Assembly: GCA_019239425.1 (NCBI GenBank)
Contig: JAFAZX010000049.1
Span: 19,166 to 83,165 of the forward strand
DNA from: Acidobacteriota bacterium
Lineage (GTDB): Bacteria > Acidobacteriota > Blastocatellia > Pyrinomonadales > Pyrinomonadaceae
DNA: 64,000 nucleotides
Direction: 5' to 3'
Shown here: in pieces, positions 25,743-35,990 of the stretch
Layout: every line of letters starts with the position of its first letter
Numbering within the stretch: position 1 is the first letter of the stretch
Made by a program: the position numbers and the translations under genes
Notes under the pieces: model-generated
Told to the model about the DNA's origin: nothing
Database searches by the model: none
The model's input: only the letters and a program-made list of their open reading frames with translations

Positions 25743-25799
25743 CAAGGTGAAGTCAATCCTTCTTGTCACGGTTCACGCTTCACGCTTTCTTCTTGTCAC
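25704..25799. repeat. Heptamer-arm palindrome (GTGAACC type)
   Basis: The left arm 25704-25745 repeats GTGAACC with one GTGACAGAAGC variant. The right arm 25762-25799 is the complement with GGTTCAC and GCTTCAC words. The loop is about 16 nt. The left arm is translated as the C-terminus of the preceding gene and contains its stop codon. The right arm ends 30 bp before kdsB. Confidence 0.88.
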
Positions 25800-25829
25800 C
25801 CGCCGCGGTCTGGGTTATCTTGTAGTCCC

Positions 25830-26639
25830 GTGAATCACACGGGCTCACCTGTTCCGAATCCCACGGTCGTCGCCATCATCCCCGCACGGTTCTCTTCGAG
25901 CCGGCTTCCGGGAAAACCCCTTCTCGAAATACAGGGCCGCCCGATGGTCGTCCACGTCGCGGAGCGCGCGCTCGCGGCCCCCTGCGTTTCGCGCGCCGTC
26001 GTCGCGACCGACGACGGGCGCATCTACGAGGCCGTCACGGCCGCGGGCCACGAGGCTCTGATGACGAGTCCCGAGCACGCCTCGGGGAGCGACCGCCTGG
26101 CCGAGGCCGCCGCGCGGATCGAGTGCGACGTGGTCGTTAACGTGCAGGGCGACGAGCCCCTGATTTCGCCGGACACCATCGAGGTCGCCGTCGGCGCTCT
26201 GCTGGAGGACGAAGCGGCCTCGGTCTCGACTACGTCCGAGCCGATTGAGACGGCCGAAGACGTCATGAGCGCGGACGTGGTCAAGGTCGTGGTGGACGCG
26301 CGCGGGCGGGCGCTCTACTTCTCGCGCTCGCCCGTGCCCTACCCGCGCGAGGCGGCCAGGGCGTACGGCTCTCTGGCCGCGGCGCTGGAAGTCGAGCCCG
26401 CCTTGCTCGGCACGTTCCGCAAGCACACGGGGCTTTATGTTTACCGCCGGAGCTTTTTGTTAGAATACGCGGGTTGGCCACAGACGGCGCTCGAACGCGC
26501 CGAATCGCTCGAACAACTGCGCGTCCTCGAACGCGGGTATCAGATACGTGTGGTCGAAGCGGCCTCCCCGTCAATCGGAGTGGACACGGAAGACGACCTG
26601 CGCCGCGTGAGGGAAATGCTTGAGAGGGGTGATAAGTGA
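25830..26639 (+). CDS. kdsB: 3-deoxy-manno-octulosonate cytidylyltransferase (CMP-Kdo synthetase)
   Basis: KdsB activates Kdo with CTP to CMP-Kdo for lipopolysaccharide inner core synthesis. The 269-residue protein has the nucleotidyltransferase opening VVAIIPARFSSSRLPGKPLLEIQGRPM, VVATDD, SGSDRLAEAA, VVNVQGDEPLI and the late GVDTEDDLRRV. I used GTG 25830, which gives MNHTGSPVPNP before the conserved start. No Shine-Dalgarno is visible and the leader would be very short. The final codons GDK-stop come from the next palindrome. Its presence, with kdsA and kdsC nearby, implies an LPS-bearing outer membrane. Confidence 0.93.
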   Translation: MNHTGSPVPNPTVVAIIPARFSSSRLPGKPLLEIQGRPMVVHVAERALAAPCVSRAVVATDDGRIYEAVTAAGHEALMTSPEHASGSDRLAEAAARIECDVVVNVQGDEPLISPDTIEVAVGALLEDEAASVSTTSEPIETAEDVMSADVVKVVVDARGRALYFSRSPVPYPREAARAYGSLAAALEVEPALLGTFRKHTGLYVYRRSFLLEYAGWPQTALERAESLEQLRVLERGYQIRVVEAASPSIGVDTEDDLRRVREMLERGDK

Positions 26640-26710
26640 TGAGTGATAAGTGATAAGGAAGAAGATAGGAAGACGTATTTTCTTATAACTTATCACTCAT
26701 CACTTATCAC
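26629..26710. repeat. Heptamer-arm palindrome (GTGATAA type)
   Basis: Positions 26629-26657 (GTGATAAGTGATGAGTGATA...) pair with 26682-26710 over 29 bp with one mismatch. The words have a period of seven and contain TGA and TAA in every frame. The kdsB stop codon (26637-26639) is the TGA inside the second word. The right arm ends 10 bp before the next gene start. Confidence 0.9.
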
Positions 26711-26720
26711 TTAAAAAGCT

Positions 26721-27053
26721 ATGGGCGACTGGATCGGACTCGGCCTCTTCGTGCTCGTCATTGTCGGCGCGCTCGTCGGTTTGTCCCAACTGGGGAAGAA
26801 GCCGAAGCGTCTGACCGAGGAGGAGTACGAGCAGCGCGTGGCGGAGGCGAAGGGAACGACGCGCGCCGCCGCTCTGGCCGGGATGAACGCGCTCAACAAG
26901 ATGATCAACCCGAAGGCGGTCGAGGCGATAGAGGTGCAGCGCGACCTGAAGGCGGGCTTCTACAACGACGAGGAGAAGAAGGGCGAGGGCGACGGGCCTG
27001 ACGCCGGGAGTAAACGTCTGGGGCCGACAGGCGAAGGGGGAGGGGATGCCTAA
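26721..27053 (+). CDS. Small membrane-anchored protein of unknown function upstream of pyrG
   Basis: This 110-residue protein has one N-terminal transmembrane helix (WIGLGLFVLVIVGALVGLS) followed by a charged soluble tail. The segment LTEEEYEQRVAEAKGTTRAAALAGMNALNKM suggests a helical domain, and the end is Gly/Glu-rich and disordered. No motif assigns a function. It overlaps the pyrG start by 8 bp (pyrG begins at 27046), so the two are translationally coupled. Confidence 0.7.
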   Translation: MGDWIGLGLFVLVIVGALVGLSQLGKKPKRLTEEEYEQRVAEAKGTTRAAALAGMNALNKMINPKAVEAIEVQRDLKAGFYNDEEKKGEGDGPDAGSKRLGPTGEGGGDA

Positions 27054-28761
27054 ATACATTTTCGTGACGGGCGGCGTGGTTTCGAGTCTGGGGAAGGGCC
27101 TGGCGGCGTCGAGCATCGGGTGCCTGCTTGAGGCGAGGGGCCTGAGCGTGACCTGCATCAAGCTCGACCCGTACATCAACGTAGACCCGGGCACGATGTC
27201 GCCCTTCCAGCACGGCGAGGTCTTCGTCACCGACGACGGCGCCGAGACCGACCTCGACCTCGGCCACTACGAGCGCTTCACGAACGCGAAGCTCTCGCGC
27301 TCGAACAACTGGACGACGGGAAGGATTTATCTCTCGGTCATCGAGAAGGAGCGGCGCGGCGACTACCTCGGGAAGACCATCCAGGTCATCCCGCACATCA
27401 CCGACGAGATCAAGCGGGCCGTGCGCGCCGTCGCCGAGAAGGACTCGACGGATGTCGTGATCGTCGAAATCGGCGGCACGGTCGGCGACATCGAGTCTTT
27501 GCCCTTCCTCGAAGCCATCCGCCAGATGGGGAACGAGGAGCGGCAGAACGGCCAGAACGGCGCGGTCTTCATCCACCTCACGCTCGTCCCCTTTATCGCC
27601 GCCGCCGGGGAGCTGAAGACGAAGCCGACGCAGCACTCCGTCCGCGACCTGCGCGAGATCGGCATCGCCGTCGACATCCTCCTCTGCCGCTCAGACCGCA
27701 CGCTCCCGCGCGACATCCGCTCGAAGATCGCGCTCTTCTGCAACGTCAAGGAGCAGGCCGTCATCGCCGCGCAGGACGTGGACACGATCTACGAGGTGCC
27801 GCTCGCCTTTCACGAGCAGGGTTTGGACGACCAGATCGTCTCAGCGCTCGGCCTGCAAGACCGCGCGCCGCACGCCGACCTCGCGCGCTGGCGCGAGCTG
27901 GTCGAGACCATCCGCGACCCCTCGAAAGGGAACGTCACCATCGGCATCGTCGGCAAGTACGTCGAGCTGGAGGACTCTTACAAGTCCCTGCGCGAGGCCC
28001 TGACGCACGGCGGCGTGGCGAACAACCTGCGCGTGGACGTGCGCTGGGTCGAGAGCGAGAGCCTGATGGACGAGGACTACGAGGAGCGCTTGCGCGACTA
28101 CGACGCCATCCTCGTCCCCGGCGGCTTCGGGAAGCGCGGCGTGGCCGGCATGATCCGCGCCATCAACTACGCGCGCCGGACGCGCACGCCCTACTTCGGC
28201 ATCTGCCTGGGGATGCAGACGGCCGTCATCGAGTACGCGCGCGCGGTCTGCGGACTCGCGGGCGCCGACTCGACCGAGTTCGACGCCGACACGCCGCACC
28301 CGGTCATCTTCAAGCTGCGCGACCTCGTGGACGTCGAAGAACTCGGGGGCACGATGCGGCTCGGCGCGTGGACGTGCCGCCTGGCCGAAGGGAGTCTGGC
28401 GCAGGAGGTCTACGGCGGCGCGGGGGAGATCAGCGAAAGGCATCGCCACCGCTACGAGTTCAACCCGGAGTACCGGAAGCAGCTTGAGGAGGCGGGGCTC
28501 GCCTTCAGCGGCATCTCGGAGGACGGCCGCTTCGTCGAGATGGTCGAGCTGCCGCGCGAGGCGCACCCATGGTTCTTGGGCTGCCAGTTCCACCCCGAAT
28601 ACAAGTCGAAGCCGCTCGCGCCGCAGCCGCTGTTTGCGTCTTTCGTCCGGGCGGCGTACCGTAACCGCATGCGCGACGACGTGGCGGTCGAGGGCGCGGG
28701 CGGGCAGGAGGCCGAGCCCCTGGCGCACGAGCGCGCGCAGGTCTTGGCCGGCGACGACTGA
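27046..28761 (+). CDS. pyrG: CTP synthase
   Basis: PyrG makes CTP from UTP, ATP and glutamine. The 571-residue protein starts at ATG 27046 behind GGGGGAGGGG with MPKYIFVTGGVVSSLGKGLAASS. The synthase domain has KLDPYINVDPGTMSPFQHGEVFVTDDGAE, and the glutaminase domain (about residues 300-550) has VPGGFGKRGV, FGICLGMQ with nucleophile Cys387, and FHPEYKSKP. The length is slightly above the usual 545, with an acidic tail. CTP is the co-substrate of KdsB, which is encoded just upstream. Confidence 0.96.
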   Translation: MPKYIFVTGGVVSSLGKGLAASSIGCLLEARGLSVTCIKLDPYINVDPGTMSPFQHGEVFVTDDGAETDLDLGHYERFTNAKLSRSNNWTTGRIYLSVIEKERRGDYLGKTIQVIPHITDEIKRAVRAVAEKDSTDVVIVEIGGTVGDIESLPFLEAIRQMGNEERQNGQNGAVFIHLTLVPFIAAAGELKTKPTQHSVRDLREIGIAVDILLCRSDRTLPRDIRSKIALFCNVKEQAVIAAQDVDTIYEVPLAFHEQGLDDQIVSALGLQDRAPHADLARWRELVETIRDPSKGNVTIGIVGKYVELEDSYKSLREALTHGGVANNLRVDVRWVESESLMDEDYEERLRDYDAILVPGGFGKRGVAGMIRAINYARRTRTPYFGICLGMQTAVIEYARAVCGLAGADSTEFDADTPHPVIFKLRDLVDVEELGGTMRLGAWTCRLAEGSLAQEVYGGAGEISERHRHRYEFNPEYRKQLEEAGLAFSGISEDGRFVEMVELPREAHPWFLGCQFHPEYKSKPLAPQPLFASFVRAAYRNRMRDDVAVEGAGGQEAEPLAHERAQVLAGDD

Positions 28762-28775
28762 AGGAACCTCAAGTC

Positions 28776-29399
28776 GTGAAGAATCTATTGACTCTCACGC
28801 TCCTGGGCCTCTGCCTCGTCGCCGCCGCGCCTTCGTCGTCGGCGCAGACCATGGAGGGGCCGCTCAAGAAGAAGTTTCAGAGGGCGAACCTGTTGCCCCT
28901 CCACGACGCGGCGAGCGACACGACCAGCGTCTACATGATGCCGATGGGGCTGACCGGCCGCTGGAAGGACACGCCCCCCCTGCTCACCGCCGCGTTGGGT
29001 AGCCCGGTGGAGGGCATCAGGTTCACGGTCTATTTCACGTACCCGGGGAGGGCCTACGCGCCGCCGCGTCAGGTCATGTTCAGGCTGAACTCGACGAACC
29101 GCGGCGGCCCGGGCCTCACGAGCGGCGAAGAGGTCGAGGTCGCGCTCAAGGCCGACGGCGTCGTCGTCAGCTCCGCGAAGTCCGCGGTCAAGACGCACGG
29201 CTTTAAGTCGGACAATCCGAAGTCGGACACCGAGTACGTGGAACAGATGTCGGACATCCCCCTGACGGTCGAGGAGCTGGGACGACTCGCCGCCTCGAAG
29301 AAGGCCGAGGTGGTCGTCGCCGGGAGGAGCATCCCCCTCAAGGGGCAGCACCTCAAAGCACTGCAACGCGTCGCGGACGCAATCGCCGCCGAGAAGTGA
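28776..29399 (+). CDS. Secreted protein of unknown function
   Basis: This 207-residue protein starts at GTG 28776 with AAGGA ten bases ahead. Its signal peptide (MKNLLTLTLLGLCLVAAAPSSSAQ) is clear. The mature part is beta-rich (GIRFTVYFTYPGRAYAPPRQ, VEVALKADGVVVSSAKS) and ends in a helix (HLKALQRVADAIAAEK). No domain is recognised. It follows pyrG by 14 bp and may be on the same transcript, though no metabolic link is apparent. Confidence 0.75.
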   Translation: MKNLLTLTLLGLCLVAAAPSSSAQTMEGPLKKKFQRANLLPLHDAASDTTSVYMMPMGLTGRWKDTPPLLTAALGSPVEGIRFTVYFTYPGRAYAPPRQVMFRLNSTNRGGPGLTSGEEVEVALKADGVVVSSAKSAVKTHGFKSDNPKSDTEYVEQMSDIPLTVEELGRLAASKKAEVVVAGRSIPLKGQHLKALQRVADAIAAEK

Positions 29400-29427
29400 C
29401 GGCGGGCAGACGGAGGAGGATACTGAG

Positions 29428-29598
29428 ATGGCTGAAGATTTAGGACTCGGCACGATGACGGGCGAGCACGAGAAGCCTGAGATCGAGAGCACCAACACCA
29501 AGATTCACGGCGAGCCGCCGCCCGGCTCGCCCCTGCCCGGCGCCGAGCGGGAAGAGGTGACGGAAGTTAAGGAAGAGACGAACCCGAACACCGAGTGA
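29428..29598 (+). CDS. Small acidic protein, 56 residues
   Basis: A short gene starts at ATG 29428 behind GGAGGAGG (8-10 bases). The product opens with MAEDLGLGTMTGEHEKPEIE, has a Pro-rich centre (GEPPPGSPLPG) and ends in an acidic TEVKEETNPNTE. It has no signal peptide or transmembrane segment and looks disordered. The strong Shine-Dalgarno, placement 28 bp after the secreted-protein gene and a downstream palindrome support it as real. The function is unknown. Confidence 0.55.
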   Translation: MAEDLGLGTMTGEHEKPEIESTNTKIHGEPPPGSPLPGAEREEVTEVKEETNPNTE

Positions 29599-29621
29599 GG
29601 GCTCGGGCACATCCCTTAAAA

Positions 29622-29697
29622 GCGAAGAGCGCGAAGAAGGCGCAAAGAGCGCAAAGATTTTTCTCTGCGGCCTTTGCGACTTCTTCGCGCTCTTTGC
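29622..29697. repeat. GCGAAGAGCGCG-type palindrome
   Basis: Positions 29622-29647 (GCGAAGAGCGCGAAGAAGGC...) pair with 29672-29697 with about two mismatches, around a loop containing a T-run. It is the only copy of this word type in the window. It lies 23 bp after the stop of the small acidic protein gene and upstream of the kinase gene, where it could act as a terminator. Confidence 0.8.
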
Positions 29698-29745
29698 GGT
29701 AAAATCAGCGGGCAAGTTCAAGCACTCCCCTACGTCGTCACCTAT

Positions 29746-31991
<2,246 letters not shown>

Positions 31992-31995
<4 letters not shown>

Positions 31996-32876
31996 GCGAG
32001 CACCTGAATCAAACAGCCGTCGAACCTTTTCGCGTCGGCGGCGCGACCTTCGGCGACGGGCGTCTGACGCTCATCGCGGGGCCGTGCGTGGTCGAGTCGC
32101 GCGAGCACGTCCTCTTCATGGCGCGCGAGTGCCGGAAGCGCGCGCAGGACGCGGGCCTCGACTACGTCTTCAAGGCTTCGTACGACAAGGCCAACCGCTC
32201 CTCCGGCTCCTCCTACCGCGGGCCGGGGATGAGGGAAGGGCTCGAAGCCTTGCGCGCGGTGAAGGAGGAGACGGGCCTGCCCGTCCTGACGGACGTGCAC
32301 GACATCTCTCAGGTGGAAGAGGCGGCGGGCGTCGCGGACGTTCTGCAGATACCGGCCTTCCTCTGCCGGCAGACCGACCTCATCGTCGCGGCGTGCGAGA
32401 CGGGCAAGGCGGTCAACGTCAAGAAGGGGCAGTTCCTCGCGCCGCACGACGCGCGCAACATCGTGGACAAGGCGCGCGCCGCCGGTTGCCGGAGACTTCT
32501 GTTGACGGAGCGCGGCTACACGTTCGGCTATAACAACCTCGTCGTCGACATGCGTTCGTTCCCCATCATGCGCTCCTACGGCGCGCCCGTGGTCTTCGAC
32601 GTGACGCACAGCCTGCAACTGCCAGGGGGGTTAGGGAGTGCAACGGGCGGGCAGTCCGAATACATCGAACCGCTCGCGCGCGCGGGCGTCGCCTGCGGCG
32701 TGGACGCCGTCTTCATGGAGGTGCACGAGGCGCCCGAGCGCGCCCTCTCCGACGGCCCCAACGCGCTCCCGCTCGCGCGCATGGCCGCGCTGCTCAGGAT
32801 GCTGCGCGACATACACGACCTCGTCGGCCGCCCCGCGCGGAGCGAATCAACCGAGCGCGCGGCGACCGGACAGTGA
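31992..32876 (+). CDS. kdsA: 3-deoxy-8-phosphooctulonate synthase (Kdo-8-phosphate synthase)
   Basis: KdsA condenses phosphoenolpyruvate and arabinose-5-phosphate to Kdo-8-phosphate in the cytoplasm. The 294 residues carry LIAGPCVVESREH, FKASYDKANRSSGSSYRGPG, VLTDVHD, VLQIPAFLCRQTDLI, NVKKGQFLAP and PVVFDVTHSLQLPGG. The start is GTG 31992, overlapping the kinase stop as GTGA. Translational coupling of a Kdo synthesis enzyme to a signalling kinase is unusual but may be only genomic economy. Confidence 0.94.
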
Positions 32877-32883
32877 CCCGACC

Positions 32884-35187
32884 ATGACAAAGACGCTTTC
32901 AACCTTCGTCCTCCTTCTCATCGCCTACACCGCCCCTTCCCCCGCACGCGCGCAGCAGCCGGGCGCGAACCTGCCCGCGTGGCAGGTCATCTCGTTCGAC
33001 GTGAGCGTCAACGCGGCCGGCCCTTCGAGCGACGCGCGGGCGATTGCCGTCCGCGCCACCATCAGCGCGCGCAACGTGGGCGGCGCGGCCGGGCGCACGC
33101 TGACGCTGCGCGTGAGCCCCTCGGCCAAGCTCGAGTCGGCGACCGTCGGCGGGCAGGCCGCCACCTTCAACCCGGGCAAAGACCAGGCCGCGCAGTTGCA
33201 GACCGCGCAGATAAGCCTTCCCGCGCCCGTCGCCGTCGGCGGCACGGTGACGGCGACGCTCGACTACCGCCTGCCCGTCGCGGAGAACACGGGCGCGGCC
33301 GCCGTCTCGCCGCTCGGCCTACAGTTCCTCCCCGTCTCGCAGTGGTACCCCGCGCCCAACACGACCGTCGCCCCGCGCGGCGCGGACTACGCGCCCGTGA
33401 AGCTGACGGTCACGGGTCTGCCGGCGGGCGACGTGGTCGTCACCTCGGGCAAGGCCGCGGGCGCGTCCTTCGAGCAGACGCTCTACACGCAGCCCTTCTT
33501 CCTGACGGGGCGCTGGGAGGCGGTCGAGGGCGCGGGCGAAGCGCGCGGCGTCACGGCCATGCTCCGCCCCGGCGCGACGGCCGACGAGCGCAAGAACGCC
33601 GAAGGCCTGGTCGCGCTCGCGGGCGCGGCGCGCGCCTTCTACGCCTCTCTGCTCGGCCCCGCGCCCGACGTACCCGTGCGCCTCGTCGGCGTGCGGCGCG
33701 GCGCGGGCTTCGAGCAGGGCGGGACGCTGCTCCTCAACAACGCGGCCTTCGCGCGGCCCAAGCTCGACTCGGCGACGGCGACGCAGGTGGCCGACGCGGT
33801 CGCGCGCCTCTGGGTCGGCGGCGCCGCGAACGTCGAGGGCGAAGGCGCGGGCGCTCTGCGCGAAGGGCTGCCGCGTTACCTCGCCATGCTCTTCCTTGAG
33901 AAGCAGTTCGGCAAGCCCGCGGCCGACGCCGAGTGGATGAGGATGGCGCTGCAATACGCCCCCAGCGCCGCGCGCGACGCGCCGCTCTCGAAGCTGACGC
34001 CCTCGTTCGAGACCTACTTCAACGCCACGACCAACAAGGGCGCGCTCGTCTGGCGCATCCTCTCCAACGCCGTCGGCCGCGACGCGTTCCTCGGCACGCT
34101 GCGGTCACAGGTCGCTCAAGGCGGCGGCCAGCCTTTGACGCTCGCGTCCCTGCGCGCGCGCCTCGCACAGGACGGCGGCGACCGCGTGAGCCTGCTCATG
34201 TCCTCGCTCTTCGACCTGCCGACCGACACGGATCTGCTCGTCGGCCTCCCGGTCGAGCGCGGCGGCGCGTGGGTCTCGAACCTGCGCAACACCGGCTCGT
34301 TCGACGTGGAGGTGTCGGTGCAGGCTCTGACCGACCGCGGCGAGCGCCTGAACGCGACGGCGCGCGTCCCGGCGAAGGACTTCGGCGAGGCGCAGTTCAG
34401 GACGACTTCGAAGATCGTCCGCGTCGAGGTAGACCCGGAGAAGCTCTACCCGCAGACGAACTTCTCGAACGACGTGGTGCCGCAGGGGCCGGGACTCGCG
34501 GAGGCCGTCGAGCAGGCGCGCATCCAACTCGGCCAGCAGCCCGCGCGCGCCGAGGCGCTCGCGCGCGAAGTGCTCGCCCGCTCGCCCGCGAGCGAGGAGG
34601 CGCGCGTCGTGCTCGCGCGCGCTCTGCTCGAACAGAACCGCCTCGACGACGCCGAGCGCGAGTTCAACGCGGCGCTCGCTTCGCCCCTGCCGCTGCCGGC
34701 GACGCTCGCCTGGTCGGACATCGGACTCGGCGAGATCGCGCTCAAGCGGAACCGCGCGGCCGACGCCGTCAAGCTCTTCGACGCCGCGGCGCACACGGAG
34801 GCCGAGTACGCCTCGAACCTCGCGGCGCACTCGGCGCGCATCCGCGCGGAGGCGGCCGCGGGCGCGCCGCCCGTGGACGAACAGGTGAAGGCCGCGGTCG
34901 CTGCCCTCGACGCGGCCATCAAGTCCGGACACAGGGCGGAGATCGAGGCGCTCATCCTCGGCGGCGAGCTGACCGGCTTCGCGAAGGGGCTTTCGGGCAT
35001 CCCGCCGGAGCAGTGGGAGACGCGCGTGCTCCGCACGGAGCAGCTAGACCCGAACCGCGTCGCGGCCGACGTGCAGCTCTCGACCCGCGTCTCGGGGCGC
35101 GCGGCCGAAGGCCCCGCCGTCTACGTCTTCGCGCGCACGCCCGCGGGTTGGAAGCTCGCAGAGATTCCCGTCTTCGAGGTGAGGTGA
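32884..35187 (+). CDS. Secreted M1-peptidase-like protein, probably inactive
   Basis: This protein has 767 residues, starting at ATG 32884 with a signal peptide ending PSPARAQQ. The N-terminal part (about 30-210) is a beta-sandwich like the M1 aminopeptidase N-domain (VRATISARNVGGAAGRTLTL, VTATLDYRLPV). The central part keeps the helical M1 landmarks (LREGLPRYLAMLFLEKQFG, NKGALVWRILSNAVGRDAFL). Where the zinc motif HExxH should stand it reads VADAVARLWVGG, so the zinc ligands are absent. A TPR-like segment (about 540-650) and a beta-rich end follow. I infer a non-catalytic binding or scaffold role. It is 7 bp downstream of kdsA, with a palindrome after its stop. Confidence 0.75.
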   Translation: MTKTLSTFVLLLIAYTAPSPARAQQPGANLPAWQVISFDVSVNAAGPSSDARAIAVRATISARNVGGAAGRTLTLRVSPSAKLESATVGGQAATFNPGKDQAAQLQTAQISLPAPVAVGGTVTATLDYRLPVAENTGAAAVSPLGLQFLPVSQWYPAPNTTVAPRGADYAPVKLTVTGLPAGDVVVTSGKAAGASFEQTLYTQPFFLTGRWEAVEGAGEARGVTAMLRPGATADERKNAEGLVALAGAARAFYASLLGPAPDVPVRLVGVRRGAGFEQGGTLLLNNAAFARPKLDSATATQVADAVARLWVGGAANVEGEGAGALREGLPRYLAMLFLEKQFGKPAADAEWMRMALQYAPSAARDAPLSKLTPSFETYFNATTNKGALVWRILSNAVGRDAFLGTLRSQVAQGGGQPLTLASLRARLAQDGGDRVSLLMSSLFDLPTDTDLLVGLPVERGGAWVSNLRNTGSFDVEVSVQALTDRGERLNATARVPAKDFGEAQFRTTSKIVRVEVDPEKLYPQTNFSNDVVPQGPGLAEAVEQARIQLGQQPARAEALAREVLARSPASEEARVVLARALLEQNRLDDAEREFNAALASPLPLPATLAWSDIGLGEIALKRNRAADAVKLFDAAAHTEAEYASNLAAHSARIRAEAAAGAPPVDEQVKAAVAALDAAIKSGHRAEIEALILGGELTGFAKGLSGIPPEQWETRVLRTEQLDPNRVAADVQLSTRVSGRAAEGPAVYVFARTPAGWKLAEIPVFEVR

Positions 35188-35189
35188 AA

Positions 35190-35322
35190 AACAGTAGGCA
35201 GTAGGCAGATGGCAGTAGGCAGTTAGCCTTTTACGGTAGCCGGCTTTTGTCCCGCGTTAAGCGGCCGAAGTCAAAACAAGAACATTCTCAAGTTCAAAAC
35301 TCTTAACTGCCTACTGCCTACT
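35190..35322. repeat. Heptamer-arm palindrome (CAGTAGG/CAGATGG type)
   Basis: The left arm 35190-35225 repeats CAGTAGG, CAGATGG and CAGTAGG. The right arm 35304-35322 is TAACTGCCTACTGCCTACT. About 78 nt lie between them. The left arm begins just after the stop of the M1-like gene and the right arm ends one base before the kdsC start codon, so kdsC has no visible Shine-Dalgarno. It shares its words with the elements at 1671 and 16551. Confidence 0.85.
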
Positions 35323-35323
35323 T

Positions 35324-35857
35324 ATGCTTGAGCGAGACGAATTCGAGCGACTTGCGGCGCGCGTGAGGCTTCTGCTGTTGGACTGCGACGGCGTGCTGAC
35401 CGACGGGCGCATCACGCCGGTTGAGGGCGGCGAGGAGCTGAAGAGTTTTCACACGCGCGACGGGCACGGCCTCGTCATGCTCCACCGCGCGGGGCTGCGG
35501 TCGGGGATCATCTCGGGGCGCAGGTCGAGGCTGGTGGAGTTGCGCGCGGCCGACCTCGGCATCTCTTTTGTCAGGCAGGGCGCGCTCGACAAGGTCGAGG
35601 CTTTCGAGTCGCTGATGTCGGAGGCCGGGGTCGAGCCGGCGCACGCGGCCTACGTCGGCGACGACGTGGTGGACGTCCCGCTCATGCGCCGCTGCGGGTT
35701 CGCCGTCGCCGTCGCCGACGCGACCGAAGAGACGCGCGCCGCCGCGCACTACGTCACGCGCCTGCCCGGCGGCTTCGGCGCCGTCCGCGAAGTCTGCGAG
35801 CTGATCCTCAAGGCGCAGGGACGTTGGGAAGAGTTGATGAAGAGGTACCTGGCCTGA
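35324..35857 (+). CDS. kdsC: Kdo-8-phosphate phosphatase
   Basis: KdsC is the HAD-family phosphatase that frees Kdo from Kdo-8-phosphate. The 177-residue protein has LLLLDCDGVLTDG (nucleophile Asp20, acid Asp22), TRDGHGLVMLHRAGL, GIISGR, ALDKVEAFE and GDDVVDVPLM, and it has no cap domain, as expected for the tetrameric KdsC type. The start codon directly follows a palindrome arm. It completes the set with kdsA and kdsB, but no arabinose-5-phosphate isomerase (kdsD) is seen in the window. Confidence 0.93.
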   Translation: MLERDEFERLAARVRLLLLDCDGVLTDGRITPVEGGEELKSFHTRDGHGLVMLHRAGLRSGIISGRRSRLVELRAADLGISFVRQGALDKVEAFESLMSEAGVEPAHAAYVGDDVVDVPLMRRCGFAVAVADATEETRAAAHYVTRLPGGFGAVREVCELILKAQGRWEELMKRYLA

Positions 35858-35892
35858 CTCTTCCTCGTCACTTGAGAAAGCCGTAAGACTGA

Positions 35893-35968
35893 TTTCACCA
35901 CAGAGACACAGAGGCACAGCTCGAAGCAATCGCTCGACAAGCTGTGCCTCTGTGTCTCTGTGGTGAAA
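35893..35968. repeat. ACAGAGACACAG-type palindrome, copy 3
   Basis: TTTCACCACAGAGACACAGA... (35893-35921) pairs perfectly over 29 bp with 35940-35968, with an 18-nt loop. It fills the space between kdsC and the convergent LysR gene and could end both transcripts. Confidence 0.9.
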
Positions 35969-35990
35969 AGCCGATTACATCATTTCCAAG

